Shown here in pieces: positions 52,664-60,769 of a stretch of DNA of 64,000 bases (positions are counted from its first letter, which is position 1; each line of letters opens with the position of its first letter). Made by a program: the position numbers and the translations under genes. Below the pieces are notes generated by a model that was not told the origin of the DNA, did no database searches, and was given only the letters and a program-made list of their open reading frames with translations. Source of the DNA: Acidimicrobiia bacterium (GTDB lineage: Bacteria > Actinomycetota > Acidimicrobiia > Spongiisociales > ZC4RG35); contig JANQRA010000003.1 of the NCBI GenBank assembly GCA_028284765.1, positions 208,500 through 272,499 of the forward strand. The letters are read 5' to 3'.

Positions 52664-53551
52664 ATGAACAACGAGCAGACGCAGAAGATTGACGAGGGAC
52701 GGGGGTTCCTGGCGGCTCTCGACCAGAGCGGTGGAAGCACCCCCAAAGCGTTGAAGATGTACGGGATTTCCGAGGACGAGTACTCGGGCGAGGACGAGAT
52801 GTTCGACCACATTCATGAGATGAGGTCCCGAATCATCACCAGCCCTAGCTTCACCGGTGACCGCGTCGTCGGAGCCATCCTGTTTGAACAGACCATGGAT
52901 CGACAGATACAAGGTCAGGACTCGGCCGATTACCTGTGGTCGATGAAGCAAGTGGTTCCGTTCCTCAAGGTGGACAAGGGCCTCGACGAGGAGACACGCG
53001 GGGTTCAGCTGATGAAGCCGATTCCCGACCTCGACGACTTGCTCGACCGCGCACGTGCCAAGAACGTCTTTGGCACCAAGATGCGCTCAGTCGTCAAGCA
53101 CGCCGGCACCGACGGCGTGGCAGCCATTGCGGAACAGCAGTTTGAGGTCGGGCGCACGATTCTCGAGGCTGGTCTGATGCCGATCCTCGAACCCGAGGTC
53201 GACATTCACAGTCCAACCAAGGCTGAGGCCGAGGCCCAATTGTGTGAAGCGTTGCTTGGTGGACTGGAACACCTGGGCGATGGTCAGCAGGTGATGTTCA
53301 AGCTCAGCCTGCCGAGCGAGGACAACTTCTACGCCCCACTGATCGAGCATCCGAAGGTGCTGAAGGTCGTGGCCCTCTCTGGCGGCTACAGCCGAGAAGA
53401 GGCCAACGAACGGCTCGCCCGAAACCAAGGGATGATTGCGAGCTTCTCGCGTGCTCTAACCGAGGGGCTCTGGGCGCAGCAGAGTGACGACGAGTTCAAC
53501 ACTCAACTCGATGCATCGATCGAGAGCATCTACACCGCGTCGATAACCTGA
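52664..53551 (+). CDS. class I fructose-bisphosphate aldolase
   Basis: The 295-residue enzyme cleaves fructose 1,6-bisphosphate through a lysine Schiff base. GFLAALDQSGGSTPKALKMYGI near the N-terminus, VPFLKVDKGL and LSGGYSREEANERLARN are diagnostic for the bacterial class I type. It acts in glycolysis and gluconeogenesis in the cytoplasm. It stands alone, with a hairpin just after its stop, and is convergent with a TetR gene. Confidence 0.94.
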   Translation: MNNEQTQKIDEGRGFLAALDQSGGSTPKALKMYGISEDEYSGEDEMFDHIHEMRSRIITSPSFTGDRVVGAILFEQTMDRQIQGQDSADYLWSMKQVVPFLKVDKGLDEETRGVQLMKPIPDLDDLLDRARAKNVFGTKMRSVVKHAGTDGVAAIAEQQFEVGRTILEAGLMPILEPEVDIHSPTKAEAEAQLCEALLGGLEHLGDGQQVMFKLSLPSEDNFYAPLIEHPKVLKVVALSGGYSREEANERLARNQGMIASFSRALTEGLWAQQSDDEFNTQLDASIESIYTASIT

Positions 53552-53554
53552 CTC

Positions 53555-53576
53555 CGGGATCCTGTCTCAGGACCCG
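53555..53576. terminator. hairpin between convergent aldolase and tetR genes
   Basis: CGGG-A-TCCTG pairs with CAGGA-CCCG around TCT with one bulged A. It begins 4 nt after the aldolase stop and overlaps the tetR stop, so it may terminate both genes. Confidence 0.5.
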
Positions 53577-54262
53577 AGGTGCTCGAAGCTCAGTCCTTTG
53601 GCGGGGGATTGCTGATCGTCATCAGCTGGGTGTGGTTCCAATAGCTGCGCGCAGAGCAATTGGTACGACCAAGCCTTATAGACATCGAGCGGCCAGGATC
53701 GTTCAGACACAAACACTGTCAGCGTCTCCGGGCGGTGGAGCGCGTAGACAATGTCGGCAGCTCGCTCGACTTCCAAACCCTCTTTGAGCCAGCCCCGCTC
53801 TGCGACAGACTCGACGATTCGTCTCAGTCCGAGACGTCGCGCTTCGACGATTTCATCCCAGGTCGCGGCCACTTCCTCCTCGACAGTCGCACCCTGCCTG
53901 ATCGCCTCCCAGAAAGGTGCGACACGTGCGTAGATGTCGTTTCCGTGTTCGACCATGAGGGCGATGGCGCGCCGTGCGTCGCTTGTGGTCGGGGCTTCGT
54001 CGGCCCAATCCCGATCCATGGTTTCGGTCGGCTCATCTGGGCGACCTCTCGAGGAAAGTAGAAGTTGCCGAAGCAGTTCTCCCTTGGTGTGGAACACGAA
54101 ATAGACGGTCTGTACGGCGACACCAGCCTGGTCGGCGATCGCCTGCATCGTGGTTCCGGTGTATCCGTGCTCGGAAAAGAGGAGCTTTGCGGCTTCAAGG
54201 ATCTTCCGTCGTGTTGCCGCAGCTTGTTCACGTCTCGTTTGAGGCTTCTCGGCTGCGGTCAC
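53567..54262 (-). CDS. TetR-family transcriptional regulator
   Basis: The 231-residue repressor has an N-terminal TetR helix-turn-helix (ILEAAKLLFSEHGYTGTTMQAIADQAGVAVQTVYFVFHTKGELLRQLL, about residues 21-68, broken by no gap) and a helical ligand domain. It is divergent from an SRPBCC gene, and two perfect palindromes in the gap are its probable operators. The ligand is unknown. Confidence 0.9.
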   Translation of the reverse strand: MTAAEKPQTRREQAAATRRKILEAAKLLFSEHGYTGTTMQAIADQAGVAVQTVYFVFHTKGELLRQLLLSSRGRPDEPTETMDRDWADEAPTTSDARRAIALMVEHGNDIYARVAPFWEAIRQGATVEEEVAATWDEIVEARRLGLRRIVESVAERGWLKEGLEVERAADIVYALHRPETLTVFVSERSWPLDVYKAWSYQLLCAQLLEPHPADDDQQSPAKGLSFEHLGS

Positions 54263-54264
54263 GT

Positions 54265-54309
54265 ATCTAGTTTACTAGATGTGTTCACTAGTGGTCGTCA
54301 CTAGTGAAC
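54265..54309. promoter_or_regulatory. two palindromic operators between tetR and the SRPBCC gene
   Basis: ATCTAG (54265-54270) pairs with CTAGAT (54275-54280), and GTTCACTAGTG (54283-54293) pairs perfectly with CACTAGTGAAC (54299-54309) across 5 nt. Both share CTAG cores. A possible -10 TATGCT at 54313 follows, so binding would block the SRPBCC promoter. Confidence 0.8.
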
Positions 54310-54343
54310 TGCTATGCTCCTATTCACTCAGCTAGGAGTGACT

Positions 54344-54799
54344 TTGATTGACTATGCGATTGCCAGGAAAGTGAACCGCTCTGCATCGGAGACCTTCGAT
54401 GTGATTGGGACTCACATGTACGAGAACCATCCCAAATGGGAGCCTGAAGTGCTCGAGATCAAGCGGATCACGCCGGACCCGGTCGGAGTTGGAAGCCGTG
54501 CAGTGATGGTTCGCCGTGACTTCGGGTGGAAGTCAGAAGTCGAATACGTCGTCACCGACTTCGAGCCTGGACGCAAAGTCGCCATCCATGAGCCGGACGG
54601 CGGAATGGACTTTCGGATCGGATTCGAGATCACACCAATTGACAGCGGTTCATGCAGGGTCGAAGTACAGGTGGAATCTCATCCTCAGGGGTTCGTTCGG
54701 ATCTTCAACCCAGTGATGCGCTTCGTGATGCAGAAGCGTGGCCAGAGGCTCGCAGATTCGATGGTCGAGGTCATCGAAGCCGCTCCGGCAGTGCCGTGA
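54344..54799 (+). CDS. SRPBCC (START-like) family protein
   Basis: The TTG at 54344 has AGGAG 5 nt upstream and is preferred over the ATG at 54314, which has none. The 151-residue product is of the polyketide-cyclase/dehydrase type: AIARKVNRSASETFDVIG, MVRRDFGWKSEVEYVVTDFEPGRKV, and a C-terminal long helix. Such folds bind hydrophobic ligands. It is probably controlled by the divergent TetR protein, whose ligand it may bind or modify. Confidence 0.78.
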   Translation: MIDYAIARKVNRSASETFDVIGTHMYENHPKWEPEVLEIKRITPDPVGVGSRAVMVRRDFGWKSEVEYVVTDFEPGRKVAIHEPDGGMDFRIGFEITPIDSGSCRVEVQVESHPQGFVRIFNPVMRFVMQKRGQRLADSMVEVIEAAPAVP

Positions 54800-54815
54800 G
54801 CGCAGTGAAATCCGA

Positions 54816-55427
54816 CTACTTCCGCTGATAGACGTAGGCCAGCGACGCTCCCTTGTAGGTCGCTTCGACTTCCCAACACCCGGCCTGGTTGGGGTCGATG
54901 CCAGCGATCATGAACCAACCTTCCTCCGGTATGTAGGCGTTGGTTGCTGAACCATCGTTGTCGATGACAACTGGCTCCTCTGTGTCGAGACGGGTCCAGG
55001 TCACGAACACTTCGGGTTGCTCTTCTTCGATACCACCCGGGAAGTTCGCGCTCCACCACACGCTCTTCCGGATACCGTGATCTCCGTCGACGGCGAGCGC
55101 TGTCCACAGCTCGGGTGTCCCGTACCAAACCATTCCGGCGTGGGGATACTCAGCAGGCCACGGGTCGGGTGCAGGGAAGTTCTCTGAGTAGGTGACGTCT
55201 TCGGATTCAGTGGTCACCAAACCTGGCTGTGGCGGAATCGTCGCCGGGCAATCGAAGTCTGATCCCGCCGGCGGTGCCGTTGTGGTGATGGCCAGCGTCG
55301 TTGTCGGCGCTACGTGGGCTTCGCCAGATCCGTCTGTCCCGGTGGTTGCACCACACGCCGAGAGCAGGAGTGCGGCGATGATCAACCTGGCCTTTCGCTC
55401 GACGCCCCTTGTGATCTTGCCGGTCAC
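54816..55427 (-). CDS. predicted lipoprotein
   Basis: The 203-residue protein has a basic start, a hydrophobic segment and lipobox LLLSAC (Cys25), then a Thr-rich linker and a beta-rich domain containing YSENFPAPDPWPAEYPHAG and GWFMIAGIDPNQAGCWEVEATYKGASLAYVYQ. The final segment resembles a carbohydrate- or ligand-binding beta sandwich, but I cannot assign a family. It is convergent with the SRPBCC gene. Confidence 0.65.
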   Translation of the reverse strand: MTGKITRGVERKARLIIAALLLSACGATTGTDGSGEAHVAPTTTLAITTTAPPAGSDFDCPATIPPQPGLVTTESEDVTYSENFPAPDPWPAEYPHAGMVWYGTPELWTALAVDGDHGIRKSVWWSANFPGGIEEEQPEVFVTWTRLDTEEPVVIDNDGSATNAYIPEEGWFMIAGIDPNQAGCWEVEATYKGASLAYVYQRK

Positions 55428-55479
55428 TGCAGTATCTATACACCACCGAATCCGTCGACGTTCCTTCTCACACTCCGAT

Positions 55480-56688
55480 TTACGAGTTTCGCCGGGCGAG
55501 GATCATCGCCATGGCTCCCGTCGCTAGGTAGATCGCCGCCTGAGTATTGAGGATGGGTTCGAGTGGGAGGTAGTCGACCAGAACGCCAGCGGCTATGGAT
55601 CCTGCAGCAACGCCGATTGCTTCGCTGGTGGTGAGGAATCCCACGACCCTCCCCAAGACCTCCCGCGGGCTTCGTGCCTGGATGGTTGTGAACAAGCCCA
55701 CGGCGAGGGCCGAGCCCGGGATGCCAGAAAGTGCAAAGAGGGTCACGTACAACCAGAGAGCCGTCGATACCAACGGTGCGTTCCAGAAGAGCAGTGACAC
55801 CACTCCCATTCCGATCAATCCGACAGCGAACAAAAAGGTTGGGTCAACCCGTTTCGCGACACGCGCCACCAGTACTGAGCCGACCAGCGCTCCAATCGCC
55901 ATCGTCCCCCTGATCAGTCCAACTGCGGTGCCGTCATCGCCCAGAGCTTCGATCAGGAACACCACGAAGAGCACCACGAAGCCTCCCTGTGCGATCTGGG
56001 CAACGCCGTGGATCGAGAGGACTGCTCCCAGCGGCGGATTGGCGGCTACGGAGCGGAGACCCTCGCGTATCCGACCCGCTGCTTGGCCCTTGTCTGATTC
56101 CGCTGCCGAAGTGTCCGCCCGAATCAGCCCAAGTATCGAAGCCACCAAAAGGAAGCTCGCGCTGTCGAAGACCACAACTGGTGGCAGTCCATTCCAGCTG
56201 ACCAGGACACCACCAAGAGCTGCTCCGCCCAGTCGCGCAATGCTCGAGGCCGCAGCCAGGGCGGCATTTGCGCTACCGAGCTGTTCGGCGTTGACGAGGC
56301 GGGGGAGAAGGGCAACGCTGGCTGGGTTGTTCAGTTGAGTAAGCGCCGACTGGAGCCCCATGACGATGTAGGCGGGCCAGACTCGTTCCGAGGTGACGGC
56401 GAGCAAAGGCACCAGGGCCAGCGCCTGGGCCAGGTTCGTCCAGACCAGAACAGTTCGGAGGTTCCATCGGTCGACAAGGCTTCCTCCGATTGGCCCCAGA
56501 ACTGCAGCGATGCCGAACTGCAGTACGAAGAGGATGGCGGTTGCGCTCCCGGACCCAGTCTCGATGAAGACGTAGACGGGGAGGGCGATGTTGAGGACCC
56601 AGTCTCCGGTGTCGTTGATGAGCAGGGCAGTCCACGCAATGCGGAAGTCCCTCTCATGCCATATCCCTTCGGATTCCGGTGTGGTCAC
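55480..56688 (-). CDS. MFS transporter
   Basis: The GTG at 56688 overlaps the arsR-like stop and gives 402 residues; a longer frame would run inside that gene. Twelve helices are suggested, with the loop GPIGGSLVDRWNLRTVLVWTNL between helices 2 and 3 that marks the family, as in the MdtH/macrolide-efflux group. It should exchange a drug or metabolite with protons. Operon position after an ArsR-type regulator implies regulation by it. Confidence 0.88.
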   Translation of the reverse strand: MTTPESEGIWHERDFRIAWTALLINDTGDWVLNIALPVYVFIETGSGSATAILFVLQFGIAAVLGPIGGSLVDRWNLRTVLVWTNLAQALALVPLLAVTSERVWPAYIVMGLQSALTQLNNPASVALLPRLVNAEQLGSANAALAAASSIARLGGAALGGVLVSWNGLPPVVVFDSASFLLVASILGLIRADTSAAESDKGQAAGRIREGLRSVAANPPLGAVLSIHGVAQIAQGGFVVLFVVFLIEALGDDGTAVGLIRGTMAIGALVGSVLVARVAKRVDPTFLFAVGLIGMGVVSLLFWNAPLVSTALWLYVTLFALSGIPGSALAVGLFTTIQARSPREVLGRVVGFLTTSEAIGVAAGSIAAGVLVDYLPLEPILNTQAAIYLATGAMAMILARRNS

Positions 56689-57269
56689 CCGATGGGTCGG
56701 GGAAAGGCTTGGTACACAACGTGGACGGGTGCCGCGTCTGGAAGGGTGTTCCGTTCGGTTGAGCGATAGGGACGAAGCAGCCTGGCGACTTCTGCGTTGA
56801 GCCGCTCCAGCTCTTCCGGTGTGACGCTGAGTTCGTAGGTGTGGAAGTCGACGGCGGACTTCCATGCGGGGTCGGTCGACTCCTCTGCTGCGAAGAACCG
56901 CATGACGAGACGACGATTCTCGTCCAGCTCCGCCCTCGTGATCGCTTGGCGTGCCACACGAGCGGGCATCGACTCATCGGTCCAGTCGTCACCGACCGAG
57001 AATCCTGCTGCAGTCGCTTGCCATGGTCTCGCGCGTCCGTCTTGGGATTCACCTGTTCTTTCGACGAATCCAAACCGTTCCAGCTCCCGGAGGTGGTAGC
57101 TGCACGCAGATGGGGATTCGTCGACGTGTTCCGAGCACTCGGTTGCCGTCTTGGGTCCGCCGGACAGCAGGAACGAGAGGATGCCAATCCGCGCCGGATG
57201 AGCGAGGGCCTTCATCGCATCAAGGCTGTTTACTGACTTGCGTTCCGAGGTCTGAAGGTTTTCCTTCAT
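56685..57269 (-). CDS. ArsR-family (winged-helix) transcriptional regulator
   Basis: The ATG at 57269 gives 194 residues; an upstream start at 57305 is less likely. The N-terminal winged helix reads DAMKALAHPARIGILSFLL, ECSEHVDESPSACSYHLRELERFGFVERT. No cysteine metal motif is seen. A CATAC-N5-GTATG dyad overlaps the start codon. The MFS gene follows with a 4-nt overlap and is the obvious target. Confidence 0.85.
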   Translation of the reverse strand: MKENLQTSERKSVNSLDAMKALAHPARIGILSFLLSGGPKTATECSEHVDESPSACSYHLRELERFGFVERTGESQDGRARPWQATAAGFSVGDDWTDESMPARVARQAITRAELDENRRLVMRFFAAEESTDPAWKSAVDFHTYELSVTPEELERLNAEVARLLRPYRSTERNTLPDAAPVHVVYQAFPRPIG

Positions 57270-57281
57270 ACATTGAGTATG
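57267..57281. promoter_or_regulatory. dyad over the start of the ArsR-type regulator
   Basis: CATAC (57267-57271) pairs with GTATG (57277-57281) across 5 nt. The left arm contains the start codon on the minus strand. It is a likely autoregulatory site, although five-base arms are short. Confidence 0.45.
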
Positions 57282-57404
57282 GGGTTGTGGTGGTCGAGTT
57301 GTCAAGGAAATCCTTCATGACTCTCGTTGGGTTGGCGGTCGCGTGGTGCGAGCCATCGCATCTGACGAATGCGCATTGGGACCCCGACCTATCGTCGCCT
57401 TGAG

Positions 57405-57950
57405 ATGAGCATTGATTTGAGAGTTCCGAAAGCCATCTCGGAAAAACTCACCGCCCTTGCCCTTGTAGGCCTGGGAGGTGTGTCGATATGGAATGCAGTC
57501 GCTCTCGAGGGAAGTCCGGTCTTCTTCGCGATCGTGATCTCGTTCGTGCTTCTGAGCCTTGCAGCCGTGCTCGCCGGACCCCCTTGGTGGGCCTATGCGC
57601 TGATCGCCGTTGGCGCCGGAATCCTCTTCATAGGAACGCTGTGTGGTTCCCTCGAGCGGCTGTCTGACACAGACGATCCAACGTTTCTCAAGGTTGTCGT
57701 CCTTCTGGGCTTTTCCTTCCTTGCGCTAGCCGCCGGCGCTCGTGCGGCATACGGATTGTTCACGAGCGAGGGGACAGAGCGACTGAGTGGCTGGTCCGAA
57801 CGGCCATCGGCCCCCGATCACGATGCAGCCCCCGACCAGGAGATGGACCTGTTTGAGGCTGAATGCGACTCTGGGCAATTAAGGGGTGTCATCCTCTGGC
57901 GCCTCACCACTCACGATTCACACACCGGTCTCTGTCTAGCGATGGGCTAG
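57405..57950 (+). CDS. membrane protein with a C-terminal segment shared with the 58585 gene
   Basis: The ATG at 57405 gives 181 residues. About four hydrophobic segments run to residue 125. The last 45 residues (DAAPDQEMDLFEAEC and on) match the C-terminus of the protein at 58585 (DAATDQEIDLLE) and then its 3' flank, which here is read as protein. So the tail looks like a recombination scar rather than native sequence. The core family is unknown. Confidence 0.6.
   Translation: MSIDLRVPKAISEKLTALALVGLGGVSIWNAVALEGSPVFFAIVISFVLLSLAAVLAGPPWWAYALIAVGAGILFIGTLCGSLERLSDTDDPTFLKVVVLLGFSFLALAAGARAAYGLFTSEGTERLSGWSERPSAPDHDAAPDQEMDLFEAECDSGQLRGVILWRLTTHDSHTGLCLAMG
57821..57930 (+). repeat. diverged direct repeat, copy 1
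   Basis: This 110-bp stretch corresponds to 59448-59573, with shared blocks ACCAGGAGAT, CTGAATGCGACTCTG, GTGTCATC, GCCTCAC and CACCGGTC. Relative to copy 2 about 19 nt including a stop codon are missing. Confidence 0.75.
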
Positions 57951-58018
57951 TCGCGTCTTGTCAGAGAAAGAATGATGCATGTCACAAGTACAGCGCCCCA
58001 TGGCAAATAGCTATGTGA

Positions 58019-58606
58019 ATGAGGACGGCCGAGAGTTCAATCGGTGTGACTGAGATCAACGCAAGTGAGTCAGGCGTGTCTGACTTCGAACGCCTATATG
58101 AGGGGACTGCGGAGGACGTGGTTCGCTACTTCCTGCGAAGAACCGGATCTCCTGAGACTGCAGCCGACCTCACTGCAGAGACTTTTGCTGCCGCTCTCAC
58201 ATCGTGGACCTCATATGAACTCTCTAAGGGGTCCCACAGACAATGGGTATTCGGGATCGCCCACCACCAACTGACCCGATATCTGCGGCGACGCAGGGTG
58301 GATTCACGGGCTCGGAAGGAGTTAGGAATGAGACGATCCGTCGACTTGGACGCCGAGTCCAGAGAACGAATTGAACAGCTCGTCGACCTTCGCACCGAGT
58401 TCGGTCGGCTCGATGAAGCTTTGGAGGAACTATCGAGCAAGGCAGCGAGAGCCGTCGAGCTTCGCATCGGACAAGAGCTGCCATACGAAGAAGTAGCGGA
58501 CCGTCTGGGCATTAGCGAGACCGCTGCACGGGCTCGTGTCTCGCGCGGGCTAAACCGGCTGGCAGAGATCCTGGAGGCGAGCAAATGCGCCGAATCCCAT
58601 TCCTAG
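58019..58606 (+). CDS. ECF-type sigma factor
   Basis: The 195-residue protein has region 2 (FERLYEGTAEDVVRYFLRRTGSPETAADLTAETFAAALTSW) and region 4 (LEELSSKAARAVELRIGQELPYEEVADRLGISETAARARVSRGLNRL). The ATG at 58019 is used; a GTG at 58046 is an alternative. It overlaps the following single-span protein by 22 nt. The pair is built like the one at 47867-49068. Confidence 0.85.
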   Translation: MRTAESSIGVTEINASESGVSDFERLYEGTAEDVVRYFLRRTGSPETAADLTAETFAAALTSWTSYELSKGSHRQWVFGIAHHQLTRYLRRRRVDSRARKELGMRRSVDLDAESRERIEQLVDLRTEFGRLDEALEELSSKAARAVELRIGQELPYEEVADRLGISETAARARVSRGLNRLAEILEASKCAESHS

Positions 58607-59502
58607 AGGAACTGAAACAGGAGCTTCTTGACCGCGCCCCCACCGAGACTTCCGAGTCGTTGGCTGCGCAGCGGCCGCGGTCAGGAGCATGGACGGCAGC
58701 CGCCGCATTCTCTGGAGTGGTGGCTTTCGGCCTCCTCACATGGATGGTTGCAGGGCCTCAAACAGACACCACGTCGGAGACAACACAACCGACTGGACCG
58801 TCCATGGAGCTTGTCACGGCTGACGAGATCCTCGAGGACGGAGAGATCACCAACGAGGAGCGAACCCTGGCTCGGCAGGCGGTTTACGAGTGTCTGGCGG
58901 CGGCGGGTGCCGACACCACCCTCGAACTGTTCGACGTTGACCCAATTGTCAAACGGGACTACTGGGTGGAGTACAACGATTGCTTCGCCGAGTTCCGTGG
59001 CATCGTGATCGATCCGCCTCAGCCGGCAGAGCTTTTCGATCTGTCACTACTTGCAGTCGTGGAATGCGTGGAAGACCGGTTGGGCCGTCAGTTAGGCCCA
59101 AAGACCGTCGACGAGATCGGACGACTTACGCAGGAGTCGCTCACCACGATCGAAGCGGCTCTCGACGCTGACCGGGATACTTACCTTGATTGCCAAGCAC
59201 TGCCAGCCACATTCGACCCAAACTTGACCTACGAGCCAATCGTTGGATTCCGCTTGGAAGAGGGAGATCCGAAGAGAGTCGAACTAGTGGTGGATAGCTG
59301 TGGATATTTCTACGGAGCCCGGCTGGAATCCGAAACGGACACTGAGGTTGTGGTCAGCTTCACTGCTCCTGGCGACCATGTCACAAGCGACTGTTGGACT
59401 CGTCATCCGGTGAGGCTCAAGGACCCTCTAGGCGGTCGTCCGGTTATCGACGCAGCCACCGACCAGGAGATAGACCTGCTTGAGCCGACATCGGAAGCCT
59501 GA
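58585..59502 (+). CDS. single-span membrane protein, putative anti-sigma partner
   Basis: The 305-residue protein has a cytoplasmic part of about 35 residues, a helix at about 38-56 (AAAFSGVVAFGLLTWMVAG), a Thr-rich linker and an exported domain with Cys motifs VYECLAAAG, YNDCFAEF, VVECVEDRLG, YLDCQALP and VVDSCGYF. Overlap with the sigma gene suggests an anti-sigma or sensor role. The exported domain shares its Cys pattern with the proteins at 47130 and 48307. Confidence 0.65.
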   Translation: MRRIPFLEELKQELLDRAPTETSESLAAQRPRSGAWTAAAAFSGVVAFGLLTWMVAGPQTDTTSETTQPTGPSMELVTADEILEDGEITNEERTLARQAVYECLAAAGADTTLELFDVDPIVKRDYWVEYNDCFAEFRGIVIDPPQPAELFDLSLLAVVECVEDRLGRQLGPKTVDEIGRLTQESLTTIEAALDADRDTYLDCQALPATFDPNLTYEPIVGFRLEEGDPKRVELVVDSCGYFYGARLESETDTEVVVSFTAPGDHVTSDCWTRHPVRLKDPLGGRPVIDAATDQEIDLLEPTSEA

Positions 59503-59573
59503 GACTGAATGCGACTCTGTACGTTGATACGAGTGTCATCATCGGGGCCTCACAGCCCTGATTCACACCGGTC
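59448..59573 (+). repeat. diverged direct repeat, copy 2
   Basis: This is the counterpart of 57821-57930. It covers the last 18 codons of the 58585 gene, its stop, and about 70 nt of flank, so it is the likely source. Confidence 0.75.
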
Positions 59574-59609
59574 ATCAACCTCAGATACCTGCCAGAGTCC
59601 CCGGATAGA

Positions 59610-59915
59610 ATGGTGAATACTGTGGCATCGAGCAGAGGCGGACACGGTCGAACCCCTGGAGCAACGGATCCGAGGCAAGGTCGTGCCCGTGCCGACGGAT
59701 ACTTTCGCCAAACGGCCTCAGGAATAGTTGCCGTCATTGCCAGTGTCGGTGTCGTCGCTGTAGTGGTGGCCGTCTCGCTCTTGGTGCTCCGACCTGGAGG
59801 CTTGCCGTGGGCTATTGGACTTTCAGCGGCAATGATCCTGGTCTTCTTCGTCTATCGGGCACGAAGACGGTCATCTGCAACCAGCATCGGCAAGCTTGGT
59901 GAGAAGGAAAGCTGA
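59610..59915 (+). CDS. small membrane protein
   Basis: The 101-residue product has a basic, Gly-rich N-terminus (about 1-35) followed by two helices (GIVAVIASVGVVAVVVAVSLLVL and AIGLSAAMILVFFVYR) and a basic tail. The family is not recognised. It is the first of three small overlapping membrane-protein genes. The N-terminal composition looks a little unlike neighbours. Confidence 0.5.
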   Translation: MVNTVASSRGGHGRTPGATDPRQGRARADGYFRQTASGIVAVIASVGVVAVVVAVSLLVLRPGGLPWAIGLSAAMILVFFVYRARRRSSATSIGKLGEKES

Positions 59916-60330
59916 CTCGCCTCGGCTCTTAACTCGGCCATGGGTCCTTACAGCTCTTGGCGTCGTTCTCACGGCCCTGGCGGTTGGCGCATTGTGGCTG
60001 GCACTCGCGTTGAGCACCGCTGAGGAAGACTACGTACGCGCGGTCGCGGCAATTCTGGCTGTCGGAGGGATCGTGTCGCTTTCAGCTGCGATTGTCCGAT
60101 CCTCAAGCCTCGGCAAGAGCTCGAAGGTTCAGTGGGTTCTGCTCGCGTTGGCGACGCTTGTGGTGGCGGCGTTTTCGATCGCTCCTGGGTTCTGCAGCGG
60201 ATTGGGCTGCTGGTCGACGGCGGGTCTGCCAGCACCTGACTATTGGCCGATTTCGGTGGTCGTCTTACTTGTCGCCGTTGTCGGAACCACCTGGTTGTTG
60301 TCAGGCCGGTCTAAGGAATCCAGAGCATGA
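59899..60330 (+). CDS. membrane protein of unknown function
   Basis: The GTG at 59899, or a TTG one codon earlier, gives 143 residues with four hydrophobic segments and one extracytoplasmic loop holding two cysteines (GFCSGLGCWS). The gene overlaps its neighbour upstream by 17 nt and the next by 4 nt. No family is recognised. Confidence 0.58.
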   Translation: MRRKADSPRLLTRPWVLTALGVVLTALAVGALWLALALSTAEEDYVRAVAAILAVGGIVSLSAAIVRSSSLGKSSKVQWVLLALATLVVAAFSIAPGFCSGLGCWSTAGLPAPDYWPISVVVLLVAVVGTTWLLSGRSKESRA

Positions 60331-60614
60331 GTGGAGGGCAGGCTCTTCGGAATGGACCTGAGCGCATGAGCCGAAGGCAAATGATCAAGTGGTCGGTGGC
60401 TTCCATAGCCTTCCTGGCTGCCTTCGCTCTGATTGTTTACGCGTCTTCTTCGGTTTGGGGATTCTCGGTCCAGTACTTCCTCATGGGCATCATCCCGCTA
60501 CTGATCTTTGCGTATGTCCTTGTCGCAACCCGAAGGAAGCCTGGACGAAGATATGACAAGAAGCCACCCGAGCAAGCCGACGCAGACCTGGACAACTGGA
60601 CAGGTTGGCGATAG
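60327..60614 (+). CDS. small membrane protein
   Basis: The ATG at 60327 (ATGA overlap) gives 95 residues: a basic N-terminus RRQMIKWS, two helices (VASIAFLAAFALIVYASSS and YFLMGIIPLLIFAYVLVA) and a charged tail. It is likely translated with the preceding gene. No family is recognised. Confidence 0.58.
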   Translation: MSGGQALRNGPERMSRRQMIKWSVASIAFLAAFALIVYASSSVWGFSVQYFLMGIIPLLIFAYVLVATRRKPGRRYDKKPPEQADADLDNWTGWR

Positions 60615-60769
60615 AGCCCGCCTCCCACATCTGTAGTCGGATCGCTCGGCCCGAGTTGGAATCCGAGGCCGTTGGGCAGGCGTTGCTCAGATCCACGGCT
60701 TGGGGCAGAGATGCAGGATGCATTTAGTCTCTGGCTTCTAGGACCCAGACACTCTTCCGCCATTGAGGG

